Shown here piece after piece: positions 8,331 to 18,142 of a DNA stretch of 64,000 bases. The notes beneath the pieces were generated by a model that had not been told where the DNA came from, ran no database searches, and was given only the letters and a program-made list of their open reading frames with translations. The position numbers and the translations under genes were made by a program. The stretch lies in NCBI GenBank assembly GCA_039033855.1, contig JBCCBV010000016.1:1-64000 (forward strand). The letters run 5' to 3'. Each line of letters opens with the position of its first letter. Position 1 is the stretch's first letter. This DNA is from JBCCBV01 sp039033855. Its GTDB lineage: Bacteria; Planctomycetota; Phycisphaerae; Phycisphaerales; Phycisphaeraceae.

Positions 8331-9674
8331 TCAAGGGAACACGCCGCGGATGCTGTAGACGTGCTCGATGCGTTCTACCGCTGCGGCGAAGGCCGCGGTG
8401 CGCAGGTCACACCCGAGCTTCTCGCGCATCTGGCGCACGCGCTGCGACGCCTCGCCGATGATCCGCCGTAGCTGCGAATCCACCCGGTCGACCGGCCAGG
8501 TTTCGGCCTGGCGGTTCTGCATCCACTCGAAGTAGCTGACCGTCACGCCGCCGCAGTTGCACAGCACGGCCGGGAGCACCGCCACGCCGCGGCGCGACAG
8601 CTCGGCGTCGCCCTCGGGCGTGGTGGGCGCGTTGGCGCCCTCGGCGATCGCTTTGCACGCCAGCCAGCCGGCCTTGGTCTTGTCGATCATCTGCTCGAGG
8701 GCTGCGGGGATGCACAGGTCGACCTCGGTGCGGTAGAAGGATTCTTCATCGATCTTTTCGGCGTCGGGGTAGCCGGACACGCCCCCGTTGTGTGAGTTGG
8801 CGTACCCCACGAGCGCCTCGGCGTCGATGCCGTTGGGGTTGCGTATGGCGCCGGACTGGTCGAGCACGGCCGTGAGCTTCGCCCCGCGTGCCGCCAGCAG
8901 GCGCGCCGCCCACGACCCCACGTTGCCGTAGCCGATCACGCTGAAGGTCATGCCCGCCGCTTCCAGGCCGAGCTCGGGCAGCAGCTCATCGAGCGCGTAG
9001 ACCAGGCCCTGACCCGTGGCTTTTTCGCGGCCTTGCGAGCCGCCGAAGTCCAGCGGCTTACCCGTGACCACGGCGTTGCCGGACGAGCGGTGCGCCCGGC
9101 CGGTGATGTTCATGTACGTGTCGGCCATCCAGCCCATGACGGTGGCGTTGGTGCCCACGTCGGGGGCGGGGATGTCGTGCTCGGGGCCGATGTTGTCGCC
9201 CAGGGCCGACGTGAACCGGCGGGTCAGCCGCATCTGCTCGCCCGGCGAAAGCTCGCGCGTGTTGACCTGCACCCCGCCCTTGGCGCCGCCGAGCGGAAGG
9301 TGAGCCAGCGCACACTTCATGGTCATCAAGAGCGCCAGCGCCTTGACGTGGTCCAGCCCGACGTGCGGGTGGAACCGCATGCCGCCCTTGTATGGGCCCA
9401 GCGTGTTGTTGTGTTGCACCCGGTAGCCCTTGAAGAGCTTGTACGACCCGTCGTCCATGCGGACGGGGAAGTGGATCATCAGCTCGTTCTTGGGCTGGGC
9501 GAGGATCAGCTGCAGGTAGCGCGGCGCCTCGACCCGGTCGGCGGCGTCGAGCACCTGCACCGCGGTTTGGCGATACAGGTTGTTCGGGTCCGGGTCGAAG
9601 CCCAGCTCGTCGAGCACGCTCGGCCCGGCCGGCCGGGAGTTCGGAAGCGACAGCGGGGAGTAGGAAACGGGCAT
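8331..9674 (-). CDS. gdhA: Glu/Leu/Phe/Val family dehydrogenase, probably glutamate dehydrogenase
   Basis: Interconverts glutamate and 2-oxoglutarate plus ammonia with NAD(P)H, in the cytoplasm. The 447-residue length is typical of the hexameric family. Substrate-site residues are visible: Lys96 in GPYKGGMRF, Lys120, and catalytic Lys132 in PLGGAKGGV; APDVGT carries the conserved Asp. The Rossmann fold has IGYGNVGS near 245. Start is the ATG at 9674 with a strong GGAGG 8 bases upstream; TATCGT about 30 bases upstream could be its -10. It is divergent from the receiver-like gene. Amino-acid specificity within the family and cofactor preference are not certain from sequence alone. Confidence 0.9.
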   Translation of the reverse strand: MPVSYSPLSLPNSRPAGPSVLDELGFDPDPNNLYRQTAVQVLDAADRVEAPRYLQLILAQPKNELMIHFPVRMDDGSYKLFKGYRVQHNNTLGPYKGGMRFHPHVGLDHVKALALLMTMKCALAHLPLGGAKGGVQVNTRELSPGEQMRLTRRFTSALGDNIGPEHDIPAPDVGTNATVMGWMADTYMNITGRAHRSSGNAVVTGKPLDFGGSQGREKATGQGLVYALDELLPELGLEAAGMTFSVIGYGNVGSWAARLLAARGAKLTAVLDQSGAIRNPNGIDAEALVGYANSHNGGVSGYPDAEKIDEESFYRTEVDLCIPAALEQMIDKTKAGWLACKAIAEGANAPTTPEGDAELSRRGVAVLPAVLCNCGGVTVSYFEWMQNRQAETWPVDRVDSQLRRIIGEASQRVRQMREKLGCDLRTAAFAAAVERIEHVYSIRGVFP

Positions 9675-9714
9675 GAAGCAGGCCTCCAGGAATGAAGGCC
9701 GGACACGATACCAC

Positions 9715-9720
9715 TACGCT
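9715..9720 (+). promoter_or_regulatory. -10 hexamer for a leaderless transcript (receiver-like gene)
   Basis: TACGCT, then 6 bases, then the GTG at 9727. It supports that GTG over the upstream in-frame ATG at 9673, which overlaps the gdhA start. Confidence 0.5.
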
Positions 9721-9726
9721 GTCGGG

Positions 9727-10101
9727 GTGATTATTTACCGCTGCGCCGACCTGCTGTTCGCCACCAAGGTCCGTTCCACGGCCGACGCCCTGGGCGTGCC
9801 CGCCCGACCGGTGCGCAACCCCGACATGCTCCAGAAACGCCTCGACCAGGTCGACGACGGCAAGGCCAACGGCCCCGTGACCGGAGCGCTAATCGGCCTC
9901 GACGACGAGGCCGCCGGCCAGGAAGCCGCCAAGCTCATCCGGCAGGTCAAAGCGTTCGACCCGAGCATCCCGGTCATCGCCTTCGCCGGCCACGTCGAAA
10001 CCGAGGCGCTGCGCGCCGGGGCCGACGCCGGTGCCGACCGGGTCATGACTAACGGCCAGTTCACCCAGAGCTTGCCGGCGCTCTTGCAAGAACTTGGATA
10101 G
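9727..10101 (+). CDS. Receiver-like (pseudo-response-regulator) protein
   Basis: A 124-residue single-domain protein. The strand/helix alternation and the IPVIAFAGHVETEALRAGAD block match the second half of a CheY-like fold. The usual phospho-acceptor block (D in a D-x-P-G context) is replaced by ALIGLDDEAAG, so phosphorylation is doubtful. I do not recognise a characterised family. The start is inferred from the leaderless-type TACGCT hexamer. The gene converges with fabI, with a palindromic repeat between them. Confidence 0.7.
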   Translation: MIIYRCADLLFATKVRSTADALGVPARPVRNPDMLQKRLDQVDDGKANGPVTGALIGLDDEAAGQEAAKLIRQVKAFDPSIPVIAFAGHVETEALRAGADAGADRVMTNGQFTQSLPALLQELG

Positions 10102-10119
10102 ACGCCCGTGACGCCAACA

Positions 10120-10147
10120 GACCGGGCTCACAGAGCCCGGCTCGCGC
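10120..10147. repeat. Dispersed GC-rich palindromic repeat, short form (copy 3)
   Basis: ACCGGGCTCACAGAGCCCGG followed by CTCGCG. It lies between the convergent ends of the receiver-like gene and fabI, where it could act as a bidirectional stem-loop. The core is identical to the copy at 26972. Confidence 0.65.
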
Positions 10148-10150
10148 CGA

Positions 10151-10981
10151 TTACGCGGTGGTTTCGGCTGGCTTCTCGGGCACGCCGACGATGGAGAAGC
10201 CCGCATCCACGTGGACGGTTTCGCCGGTCACGCCCGACGCCATGCCCGACAGCAGGTACACCGCGGTGTCGCCAACCTCTTCGCCGGTGTTGCAGCGCTT
10301 CATCGACGACGCGAACTCCTGGTACTTGATCATGTCGTCAATGCCGCCAACGCCCGACCCGGCCAGGGTTTTGAACGGCCCGGCCGAGATGCAGTTCACG
10401 CGCACGTTCTGTGTGCCCAGCTCGAACGCCAGGTAGCGGGTGGTGTGCTCGAGCGCGGCCTTGGCGACGCCCATGACGTTGTAGCCCGGGGTGACCTTTT
10501 CGCCGCCGTAGTACGACAGGCAGACCGCCGCGCCGCCGGGCGCGTCTTTGCCGTCACCGGTGCGGGCCATCAGGGGCGCCGCCCGCTGGGCCATGGCCAG
10601 GTAGGTGTAGGCCGAGGTGTCGAGCGCGCCTAAGTACACGTCGCGTGGGGTCGAGACGAACTTGCCCGGCTGGAGGTAGTCCTTGTTGGCGAAAGCGATC
10701 GAGTGCACAAAGAAATCGAGCGTCGCGAAGTCGTCGCCGTATTTGGCGAACACGGCGTCGAGGCTTTCGTCGGAGTTGGCGTCGCACTCGACCAGCCAGG
10801 GGTCGTCGACGCCCAGGCTCGCGGCGGCCTTGCGGACGCGGTGCTCCATCTTGCCCATGGGCAGGTAGGTGAACGCCAGTTCGGCGCCCTGCTCTTTGAG
10901 CTGCTTGGCCACGTAAAAGGCGTAGCTGCGCTCGTTGGCGATGCCGAAGATGATGCCGCGCTTGCCGGTCATGATGCCCAT
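10151..10981 (-). CDS. fabI: Enoyl-[acyl-carrier-protein] reductase (NADH)
   Basis: Reduces trans-2-enoyl-ACP in the last step of each type II fatty-acid elongation cycle. The 276 residues form a short-chain dehydrogenase of FabI type: GIANERS in the nucleotide loop, HSIAFA, and the catalytic set Tyr157, Tyr167 and Lys174. The spacing of 10 and 7 is the same as in E. coli FabI (146/156/163). Start is the ATG at 10981 with AAGGAG 8 bases upstream; a second ATG three codons later is possible. It lies downstream of the metallophosphoesterase on the same strand, 66 bases apart, with a TATCCT near 11012 that may give it its own promoter. Confidence 0.95.
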   Translation of the reverse strand: MGIMTGKRGIIFGIANERSYAFYVAKQLKEQGAELAFTYLPMGKMEHRVRKAAASLGVDDPWLVECDANSDESLDAVFAKYGDDFATLDFFVHSIAFANKDYLQPGKFVSTPRDVYLGALDTSAYTYLAMAQRAAPLMARTGDGKDAPGGAAVCLSYYGGEKVTPGYNVMGVAKAALEHTTRYLAFELGTQNVRVNCISAGPFKTLAGSGVGGIDDMIKYQEFASSMKRCNTGEEVGDTAVYLLSGMASGVTGETVHVDAGFSIVGVPEKPAETTA

Positions 10982-11047
10982 GGGTCGGACTCCTTGGTCG
11001 TTGGATTTCGAGGGGCGGAGGATAGTCGAAACCGCGGGCACAGCGGC

Positions 11048-12364
11048 TCAAGCGCGGTGGAACGCCGCCGCGGGCGCCTCGGGCCGGAGCACCAGTTGGC
11101 GGAGCTCGGCCGGGGCGCCGACCCGCAGGGGGAACCAGTTTCCCACGCCGTTGGACACCACCAGCCGGGCGTCGCCTTTGCGATACAGGCCCGACCAGTA
11201 GCGGAACATCGCCGGGCCGCCGCCGACCTCGCCGACCATCAGCTGCCCGCCGTGGGTATGGCCGGCCAGGGTTAACGGCACGCCACGCTCGGCCGCCACG
11301 TCGAACGCGTCCGGGTGATGGCTGAGCAAGATCGGGAACGCGCCCGGCTCGGCCCGGTCGACCACGGCCTCGACCAGCCAACGGTTGAACGACGGGTACC
11401 GCGCGTCGAAGTTGCACCACTGCAAGCCCACGAAGCACACCGGGTGGCCCCGCAGCGTCCAGGTCCGGGCCTCGTTCCACAAAAGCGGCAAGCCAGCGTC
11501 GCGCATGGTTTTGTGGAACAGCCGGCGGCCGTCTTCCCACCGCTCGCGGGGCGTGGCCCCCTCGCCAATGAACAGGTCGTGGTTGCCCTCGACGCAGATC
11601 ACCGGGCGGCCCTGCTCGGCGATCCGACGGAGCATGACGACCGCCAGGTCGAGGTCCTGCTTGTGGTAGTTCACCAGGTCGCCGGTCAACACCACGGCGT
11701 CCGAGTCGAACTGTGCGCAAGCGTCCACGATCCGGTCGAGCACCTTGCCCCGGGTCAGCCGCCCGACGTGGACGTCGGTCAGGTGGGTGATCGTCAAACC
11801 GTCGAGCGCGATGGGCAGCCCGGGCACGGGCACATCCAGCGGCTCGGCCCGGAACCCGGCGAGCTGGCGGAGCGATGCGCCCGTGGCCCCCGCCGCCGCC
11901 AGGACTGGCGCCCCGGCCAGGCCGGCGCGGAGCACGTCGCGGCGCGAGGCCCCGTGCACTGGCGGCTCGCCATCGCGCTCGTCTTTGTCAGATCGATTGG
12001 CTTGCGCCCGGGTCTTCTTGCCGCGCAGCCAAACGAAAACGCCGGCGGCCACGTCGACGGCCATCAACACCAGCGCCCAGGGCAGGATGAGGAAGCCCCA
12101 AGTCATGGCCGCCGCCTGTGCCCAGCGGTCGAGCAGCACCGGGCCGGAGAGGTGGAACTGCGCTTCGGCCCACTCGCCGCGTGCGATCACCAGCCAGCCG
12201 AGCGCCGCCACGCCCGCAACCGACGCCACCGCCCCGCGCAGGACTATCGCCAGCAGGCGCCGACCGAGCGGGCGCCCCCGGCCCGTTCGCGCCATGCGCC
12301 GGTCGGCCCAAAGCCACCAGACCACCGTCAACGCCGGGATGCCGTGCGCAATCACGTTCCACAT
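11048..12364 (-). CDS. Membrane-anchored metallophosphoesterase (YkuE/YaeI-like)
   Basis: A 438-residue protein. The N-terminal third has about four hydrophobic segments (WNVIAHGIPALTVVWWLW onward), followed by a twin-arginine-like linker (SRRDVLRAGLAG). The C-terminal part is a calcineurin-like phosphoesterase with all metal motifs: DVHVG, GDLVNY, GNHD, SHHPD and GHTHGGQ. Related proteins include lipid-A and phospholipid-head-group phosphoesterases, so a role in envelope lipid metabolism is plausible but unproven. The start is set by a TACGAT hexamer 7 bases before the ATG. It is divergent from trmL with 52 bases between starts. Confidence 0.82.
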   Translation of the reverse strand: MWNVIAHGIPALTVVWWLWADRRMARTGRGRPLGRRLLAIVLRGAVASVAGVAALGWLVIARGEWAEAQFHLSGPVLLDRWAQAAAMTWGFLILPWALVLMAVDVAAGVFVWLRGKKTRAQANRSDKDERDGEPPVHGASRRDVLRAGLAGAPVLAAAGATGASLRQLAGFRAEPLDVPVPGLPIALDGLTITHLTDVHVGRLTRGKVLDRIVDACAQFDSDAVVLTGDLVNYHKQDLDLAVVMLRRIAEQGRPVICVEGNHDLFIGEGATPRERWEDGRRLFHKTMRDAGLPLLWNEARTWTLRGHPVCFVGLQWCNFDARYPSFNRWLVEAVVDRAEPGAFPILLSHHPDAFDVAAERGVPLTLAGHTHGGQLMVGEVGGGPAMFRYWSGLYRKGDARLVVSNGVGNWFPLRVGAPAELRQLVLRPEAPAAAFHRA

Positions 12365-12371
12365 GCTCCGG

Positions 12372-12377
12372 ATCGTA
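12372..12377 (-). promoter_or_regulatory. -10 hexamer for a leaderless transcript (metallophosphoesterase)
   Basis: On the minus strand TACGAT is followed by 7 bases and the ATG ending at 12364. It shares a 52-base divergent region with the trmL hexamer. Confidence 0.45.
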
Positions 12378-12404
12378 CCCCCGGCTGTACCGCGCACGGG
12401 GCGG

Positions 12405-12410
12405 TATGGT
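12405..12410 (+). promoter_or_regulatory. -10 hexamer for a leaderless transcript (trmL)
   Basis: TATGGT, then 6 bases, then the ATG at 12417. Confidence 0.5.
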
Positions 12411-12416
12411 TCGGTC

Positions 12417-12923
12417 ATGTTTCCGATCGCGCTGTACCAGCCCGTGATCCCGCAGAACGTGGGCAACATCAGCCGTACGTGCGTGGGCATGGGGGCGCCG
12501 TTGCACGTGATCGGGCCGACGCTGGTGGATTTCGACGACGCCAAGGTCCGCCGGGCCGGGCTCGACCACTGGGACGACCTGGACCTGACGCTGCACGACT
12601 CGCCCGAGGAGTTTGTCGATTGGCTGACGGCCGCGGGCAAACGGCCCTGGCTGGTGACCAAGTTCGGCTCAACGCGGTACGACCGGGCCGACTACACGCC
12701 TTCGGACGACGTGCTGCTGTTCGGCGCCGAAAAGGTCGGCCTGCCCGAGGCGTGGCGGGACCGCTGGGCGGAGCGGTGCGTGCACATCCCCATCCCGTCG
12801 AGCCGGATCCGCAGCTACAACCTGGCCAACAGCGTGGCGGTGCTGCTGTCGATGGCGATGAGCCGGTCGAACGCCTGGCCGAGCGACTGGTCGCCGGCGC
12901 CCGAGCGCGGAGACGAGGGATAA
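12417..12923 (+). CDS. trmL: tRNA (cytidine(34)-2'-O)-methyltransferase
   Basis: SPOUT-fold enzyme that 2'-O-methylates the wobble nucleotide of certain leucine tRNAs using S-adenosylmethionine. The 168-residue length fits TrmL, the single-domain SpoU member. Motifs: IPQNVGNISRTC (motif 1), LFGAEKVGLP (motif 2) and IPIPSSRIRSYNLANSVAVL (motif 3 and knot). The usual Pro/Glu of FGPE is Ala/Glu here. The start is fixed by the TATGGT hexamer and by motif 1 at residue 11. An inverted repeat begins at its stop codon. Confidence 0.92.
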   Translation: MFPIALYQPVIPQNVGNISRTCVGMGAPLHVIGPTLVDFDDAKVRRAGLDHWDDLDLTLHDSPEEFVDWLTAAGKRPWLVTKFGSTRYDRADYTPSDDVLLFGAEKVGLPEAWRDRWAERCVHIPIPSSRIRSYNLANSVAVLLSMAMSRSNAWPSDWSPAPERGDEG

Positions 12924-13084
12924 ACCACAGAGGCGCAGAGGCACAGAGAAAACGAGAGGAACAGAAAGCAGACCTGAAAGCTGAAAGACTTCGCACAGGC
13001 GAAAAACCGTGACCGTCTCGGATCACGAGCCAATGCCTTTTATCTTTCGGTTTCTGCTGTGTGTCTCTGTGCCTTTGTGGTTCG
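12923..13084. repeat. Inverted repeat with CACAGAGGCACAGAG-type arms
   Basis: The left arm, from the trmL stop, reads AACCACAGAGGCGCAGAGG then CACAGAG. The right arm (13051-13082) is its imperfect reverse complement, including TCTCTGTGCCTTTGTGGTT. The intervening 100 bases are AT-rich for this window and hold no convincing gene. It sits between convergent trmL and the macro-domain gene. The arms resemble repeats scattered through many environmental bacterial genomes; that is from memory, not checked. Confidence 0.65.
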
Positions 13085-13089
13085 TTGGA

Positions 13090-13770
13090 TTATCCGACGC
13101 GCGGGCGCGAGGTCATCCATTGCGCACGGCTGGCGATGGCCTTGCGGTACACCTTGGCCATCGCATCATCGAAGCAGCCGAAGACCACGCGTTTGGGCGT
13201 GTCGGATCGGCCCAGGAAACCGTGGACGTGGCTGAAGGCGATGCGGGCGGCGCGGTCCGGCGGGAAGCCGTACGCGCCGGTGCTGATCGCCGGGAACGCC
13301 AGGCAACGCACGCCGAGTTGGCGGGCCAAGTCGAGGCTGCGCATGTAGCACGACGCGAGCAGGTTGTCCTCGAGCCGGTAGCCGAGCTTGGCGGGCTCGG
13401 TCGGGTCGTCGTCGCCCTGCCAGACCGGCCCGACTGTGTGGATGAGGTGACGCACGCCTCGAGGTTCCAATTCGAACGCCGGCGTGGCGACGGCCAGCCC
13501 GGTGGCGCAACCCCCGAGCGTGCGGTTGTGTTCGAGCAGCTTTGGGCCGGCCGCACGGTGGACCGCCCCGTCGACCCCGCCGGCACCCAAGAGCGACTCG
13601 TTGGCGGCGTTGACCAACGCATCGATCCCGAGCTCGGCCGGGGGATCGGCGAAGTCGAACACCGCCACGGAGACCCGACCCATCACGCCGGAGAGCGCCT
13701 GGCCTGCGCCGTCTTCGGATTGAGCCTGCGGCAACGCGAATGCGGGCAGTCTTGGTTCTTGACCGGTCAT
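13090..13770 (-). CDS. Macro domain protein (ADP-ribose/O-acetyl-ADP-ribose hydrolase-like)
   Basis: A 226-residue protein whose core is a macro domain that binds ADP-ribose. The ligand loops are clear: DALVNAANESLLGAGGVDGA near 50-70 and AFPAISTGAYGFP near 160. The nearest functional class is O-acetyl-ADP-ribose deacetylase (YmdB-like), which removes acetyl from the product of sirtuin reactions. The N-terminal 30 residues before VAVFDF are not part of the domain; a downstream start at MGRVS is possible, but GGAGG precedes the ATG at 13770. It is last in the leuB-gpmI-GT2 run, 27 bases after the glycosyltransferase. Confidence 0.87.
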   Translation of the reverse strand: MTGQEPRLPAFALPQAQSEDGAGQALSGVMGRVSVAVFDFADPPAELGIDALVNAANESLLGAGGVDGAVHRAAGPKLLEHNRTLGGCATGLAVATPAFELEPRGVRHLIHTVGPVWQGDDDPTEPAKLGYRLEDNLLASCYMRSLDLARQLGVRCLAFPAISTGAYGFPPDRAARIAFSHVHGFLGRSDTPKRVVFGCFDDAMAKVYRKAIASRAQWMTSRPRVG

Positions 13771-13797
13771 GCAAGGCCTCCAAAAAGCGAAAACGGT

Positions 13798-15168
13798 CTA
13801 CCCCTCGGCTTTCGATCCAGAACTCACGGCATGCGATGCGGCGGGGTGAGCGGATTCAGACGCTTCGAGAGAATCCATGGCAACCGCCGCTTCATCCGGT
13901 TCCGGCGAAGCCGAGAACGTGTTGCCCGCCCAGCCAATCACACGGCCCTTGCGGACGTCGCGCGCACAACGCAGAAGCAGGTATCCCAGGTACGCCGCGC
14001 CCACCGGATACAAAAACACCCAAAGCGGATTGAGCTTGGATTCGCGGTAAAAACGCCCGAGCGCGTAGGCGTTCACCGCGTACGACCCCAGCGCCACCAC
14101 GGCCAGCGCACCGCCGAGGATCGAGATCACCATCGGCCCCGTCGCCACGGCCCAGAGGCCGACGACCAGGCTGACCAGCCGTACGAGCGGGGCACCGACG
14201 CCCACAATCGCCGAGCGCAGGCCGTGGTTGCGCAGCCGGTCGGCCCGGCCGCGGCTGGCGCCGGTGAAGATGCGCCGCCAGCCGGTGCGCCATTCTTTGA
14301 GGGTTTCGTACATCGCGCACACGAACCGGCCCTCGGCGTGGGCCATGCCGACGCGGTAGCCGGCGTCGCGGACCCGGCGGGCCATCTCGATGTCTTCGGT
14401 CAGCAGGTTGCGCAGGTGCGTCATGCCGTCGATCGCCTCAAACGCTTCCCGCCGGATCAGGCTGAACGCGCCCACGGCGAAGGCCCGGGCGTTGGTCCGC
14501 AGGTTCACCCGGCGCGGCGGGTACAGGTAGAGCATGTGCACCGTGGCCGCCGGCTGCATGACCTTGTCGAACCAGTGCGCCACGTCGAGCAGCGGCAGCA
14601 CGCTCATGAGATCGAACCCTTCGCGCAGCGCCACGGCCAACCCCAGGCGCAGGGTGTCGGGCGACAGCCGGGCGTCGGCGTCTAGGAACAAAATCCAGTC
14701 GACTTCGCCGGCGTACTCGGCGCCCACCTGCATGGGCAGCGGCTTGCCGCGCCAACCCGGGCGGGGTTCGTGGATCTCAACCAACTCAAACCGCGAGTCG
14801 TCTTGCACGGCCTGGCGGGCGGCGTCGGCGGTGCCGTCGGTGCAACGGTCCAGGCAGACGATGACTCGGAACCCCGGCAGGTCTTGCGCGCGCAGCGAAC
14901 GCAAACACGAGCCGATGGCATGGGCCTCGTTGTGCGCCGACACCACCACCGCCAGCGAGGGTGGCGCCGACTGCGCTTCGCCTGGCGCTTGGCCTTGCGA
15001 TTCGGGCAACCAGTGTGAAGACGATTCCACGGCCGAGGCCAGCGTCGGCAGCATCCGCCGGCTCTTGTCGGCCGAGCGGCTCATCACCCACTGAAAGATC
15101 AGCACCGTCAGGCACAACGGCAGCAGCACCGAAATCGCCACGATCCAGGGGGTGAGGTCTGGCTGCAC
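13798..15168 (-). CDS. Membrane glycosyltransferase, family 2
   Basis: A 456-residue membrane enzyme. One N-terminal hydrophobic segment (WIVAISVLLPLCLTVLIF) precedes a GT-A domain with VVVSAHNEA, VCLDRCTDGT, the metal-binding LFLDADARL and the acceptor-site EDIEMARR. GWRRIFTGASRG resembles the QxxRW region. About three more hydrophobic segments follow in the last third. Proteins of this form transfer sugars to lipids or polysaccharides; similarity is to ceramide-glucosyltransferase-like and polyprenol GT2 proteins, with the acceptor unknown. I used the GTG at 15168 because the longer frame runs back into gpmI with non-coding-like sequence; this start is uncertain. Confidence 0.8.
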   Translation of the reverse strand: MQPDLTPWIVAISVLLPLCLTVLIFQWVMSRSADKSRRMLPTLASAVESSSHWLPESQGQAPGEAQSAPPSLAVVVSAHNEAHAIGSCLRSLRAQDLPGFRVIVCLDRCTDGTADAARQAVQDDSRFELVEIHEPRPGWRGKPLPMQVGAEYAGEVDWILFLDADARLSPDTLRLGLAVALREGFDLMSVLPLLDVAHWFDKVMQPAATVHMLYLYPPRRVNLRTNARAFAVGAFSLIRREAFEAIDGMTHLRNLLTEDIEMARRVRDAGYRVGMAHAEGRFVCAMYETLKEWRTGWRRIFTGASRGRADRLRNHGLRSAIVGVGAPLVRLVSLVVGLWAVATGPMVISILGGALAVVALGSYAVNAYALGRFYRESKLNPLWVFLYPVGAAYLGYLLLRCARDVRKGRVIGWAGNTFSASPEPDEAAVAMDSLEASESAHPAASHAVSSGSKAEG

Positions 15169-15233
15169 AACAAGCCGTCCAGGAGGGCCGCGGCGGTGGC
15201 GGAAGCGCCGTCTGCAAAACGGGCCGGGGCGGG

Positions 15234-16915
<1,682 letters not shown>

Positions 16916-16919
<4 letters not shown>

Positions 16920-18040
16920 GACGAAACTCCCGCGCCCGACGGGGCGCTGGCGGTTTGTTCAACGGCCTGGATCAGCCGGTCGCCGATCTCGGTGCAGCCC
17001 ATCCCGGAACGGTCGAGCCGTTTGCCGGCGAAGGTGGGCGACACGGCGGCGATGGCCCGGTCGACCGCGCCGCCCGCATCGACCAGCTTGGGTTTATCGA
17101 GGCGTCGGCCGGTCTCGGTGAGCAGCATGGCCAGGCTGGCGACGCAGGCAAGCGGGTTGGCGGCGTCCTGGCCGGCGATGTCCGGCGCGCTGCCGTGCAC
17201 GGGCTCGAAGACCGAAGGCCCGAGCGCATCGGCCAGCGGGTTCAGGTTGCCGCTGGCGGCCACGCCCATGCCGCCGCAGATCGCCGCCGCCAGGTCGGTC
17301 ACGATGTCGCCGAACATGTTTTCGGTCACGAGGGTGTCGTACCGCTCGGGGCTCGAGACCAGGTACATGCAGCAGGCGTCGACGTGGTGGTAGTCGGTTT
17401 CGACGTCGGGGTAGTCGCCGGCGACCTCCTGAAACACGTCGAACCAGAGCTTTCCGCAGAAGGTGAGCACGTTGGTCTTGTGGACCAGGGTCAGGTGCTT
17501 GCGGGGGCGGGCCTGGGCCGCGTCGAAGGCGTAGCGCAAGCAGCGCTCGACGCCGAAGCGGGTGGCCCACATCTCCTGCGTGGCGACCTCGTACGGGGTG
17601 CCTTGGCGGGCGCGTCCGCCGGCGCCGAGATAGAGGCTCTCGGTGTTCTCGCGCACCATGAGCATGTCGATGTCGGCCGGCTGCTTGTCGGCCAGGGGTG
17701 TGGTGACGCCGGGCAGCAGGGCGCCGGGACGGAGATTGATGAACAGGTCCAGGTCGAAGCGGAGCTTGAGCAGCAGGCCCTTTTCGAGCACGCCGGGCGG
17801 CACGTCGGGCCGGCCCACGGCGCCGAGGAGCACGGCGTCATACCGCTTGAGGTCTTGGACCTCGTCGTCGGTCAGCACTTGGCCGGTTTCGAGGTAGCGG
17901 GCGCCGCCGTAGGGCAGGTCGGTGCGATCGATCGACAGGCCGAAGCGCGGGGCCGTGGCGTCGAGCACGCGCAAGGCCTGGTCGACGACCTCAGGCCCGA
18001 CGCCGTCGCCGCCAATGGTTGCCAGATTGAGGTCCGCCAT
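16916..18040 (-). CDS. leuB: 3-isopropylmalate dehydrogenase
   Basis: Oxidative decarboxylation of 3-isopropylmalate in leucine synthesis. Of 374 residues, the diagnostic parts are GGDGVGPEV, LFINLRP, RENTESLYLG, and the nucleotide loop HGSAPDIAGQDAANPLA, which is of the NAD-preferring LeuB type. The beta-decarboxylating dehydrogenase family also includes isocitrate and tartrate dehydrogenases, so substrate is assigned with some reserve. The start has AGGAG 10 bases upstream. The stop overlaps the gpmI start (ATGA). No leuA, leuC or leuD is in the window. Confidence 0.88.
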
Positions 18041-18129
18041 GGTGGGGTTTCTCCTGCGAGCCGGGTCTACGGGCGGGTCTACGGCCCGAGTGATCGGGTC
18101 CGAACCCCGATGCCGCTTGCTCGGTTGCG

Positions 18130-18135
18130 TAGCGT
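18130..18135 (+). promoter_or_regulatory. -10 hexamer for a leaderless transcript (M28 peptidase)
   Basis: TAGCGT, then 7 bases, then the ATG at 18143. Confidence 0.4.
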
Positions 18136-18142
18136 AGTAGCC

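Noticed and set aside
16955..18142. N-terminal 396-codon extension of the M28 peptidase frame
   Set aside because: It is antisense to leuB; the signal peptide and TAGCGT hexamer fix the start at 18143.
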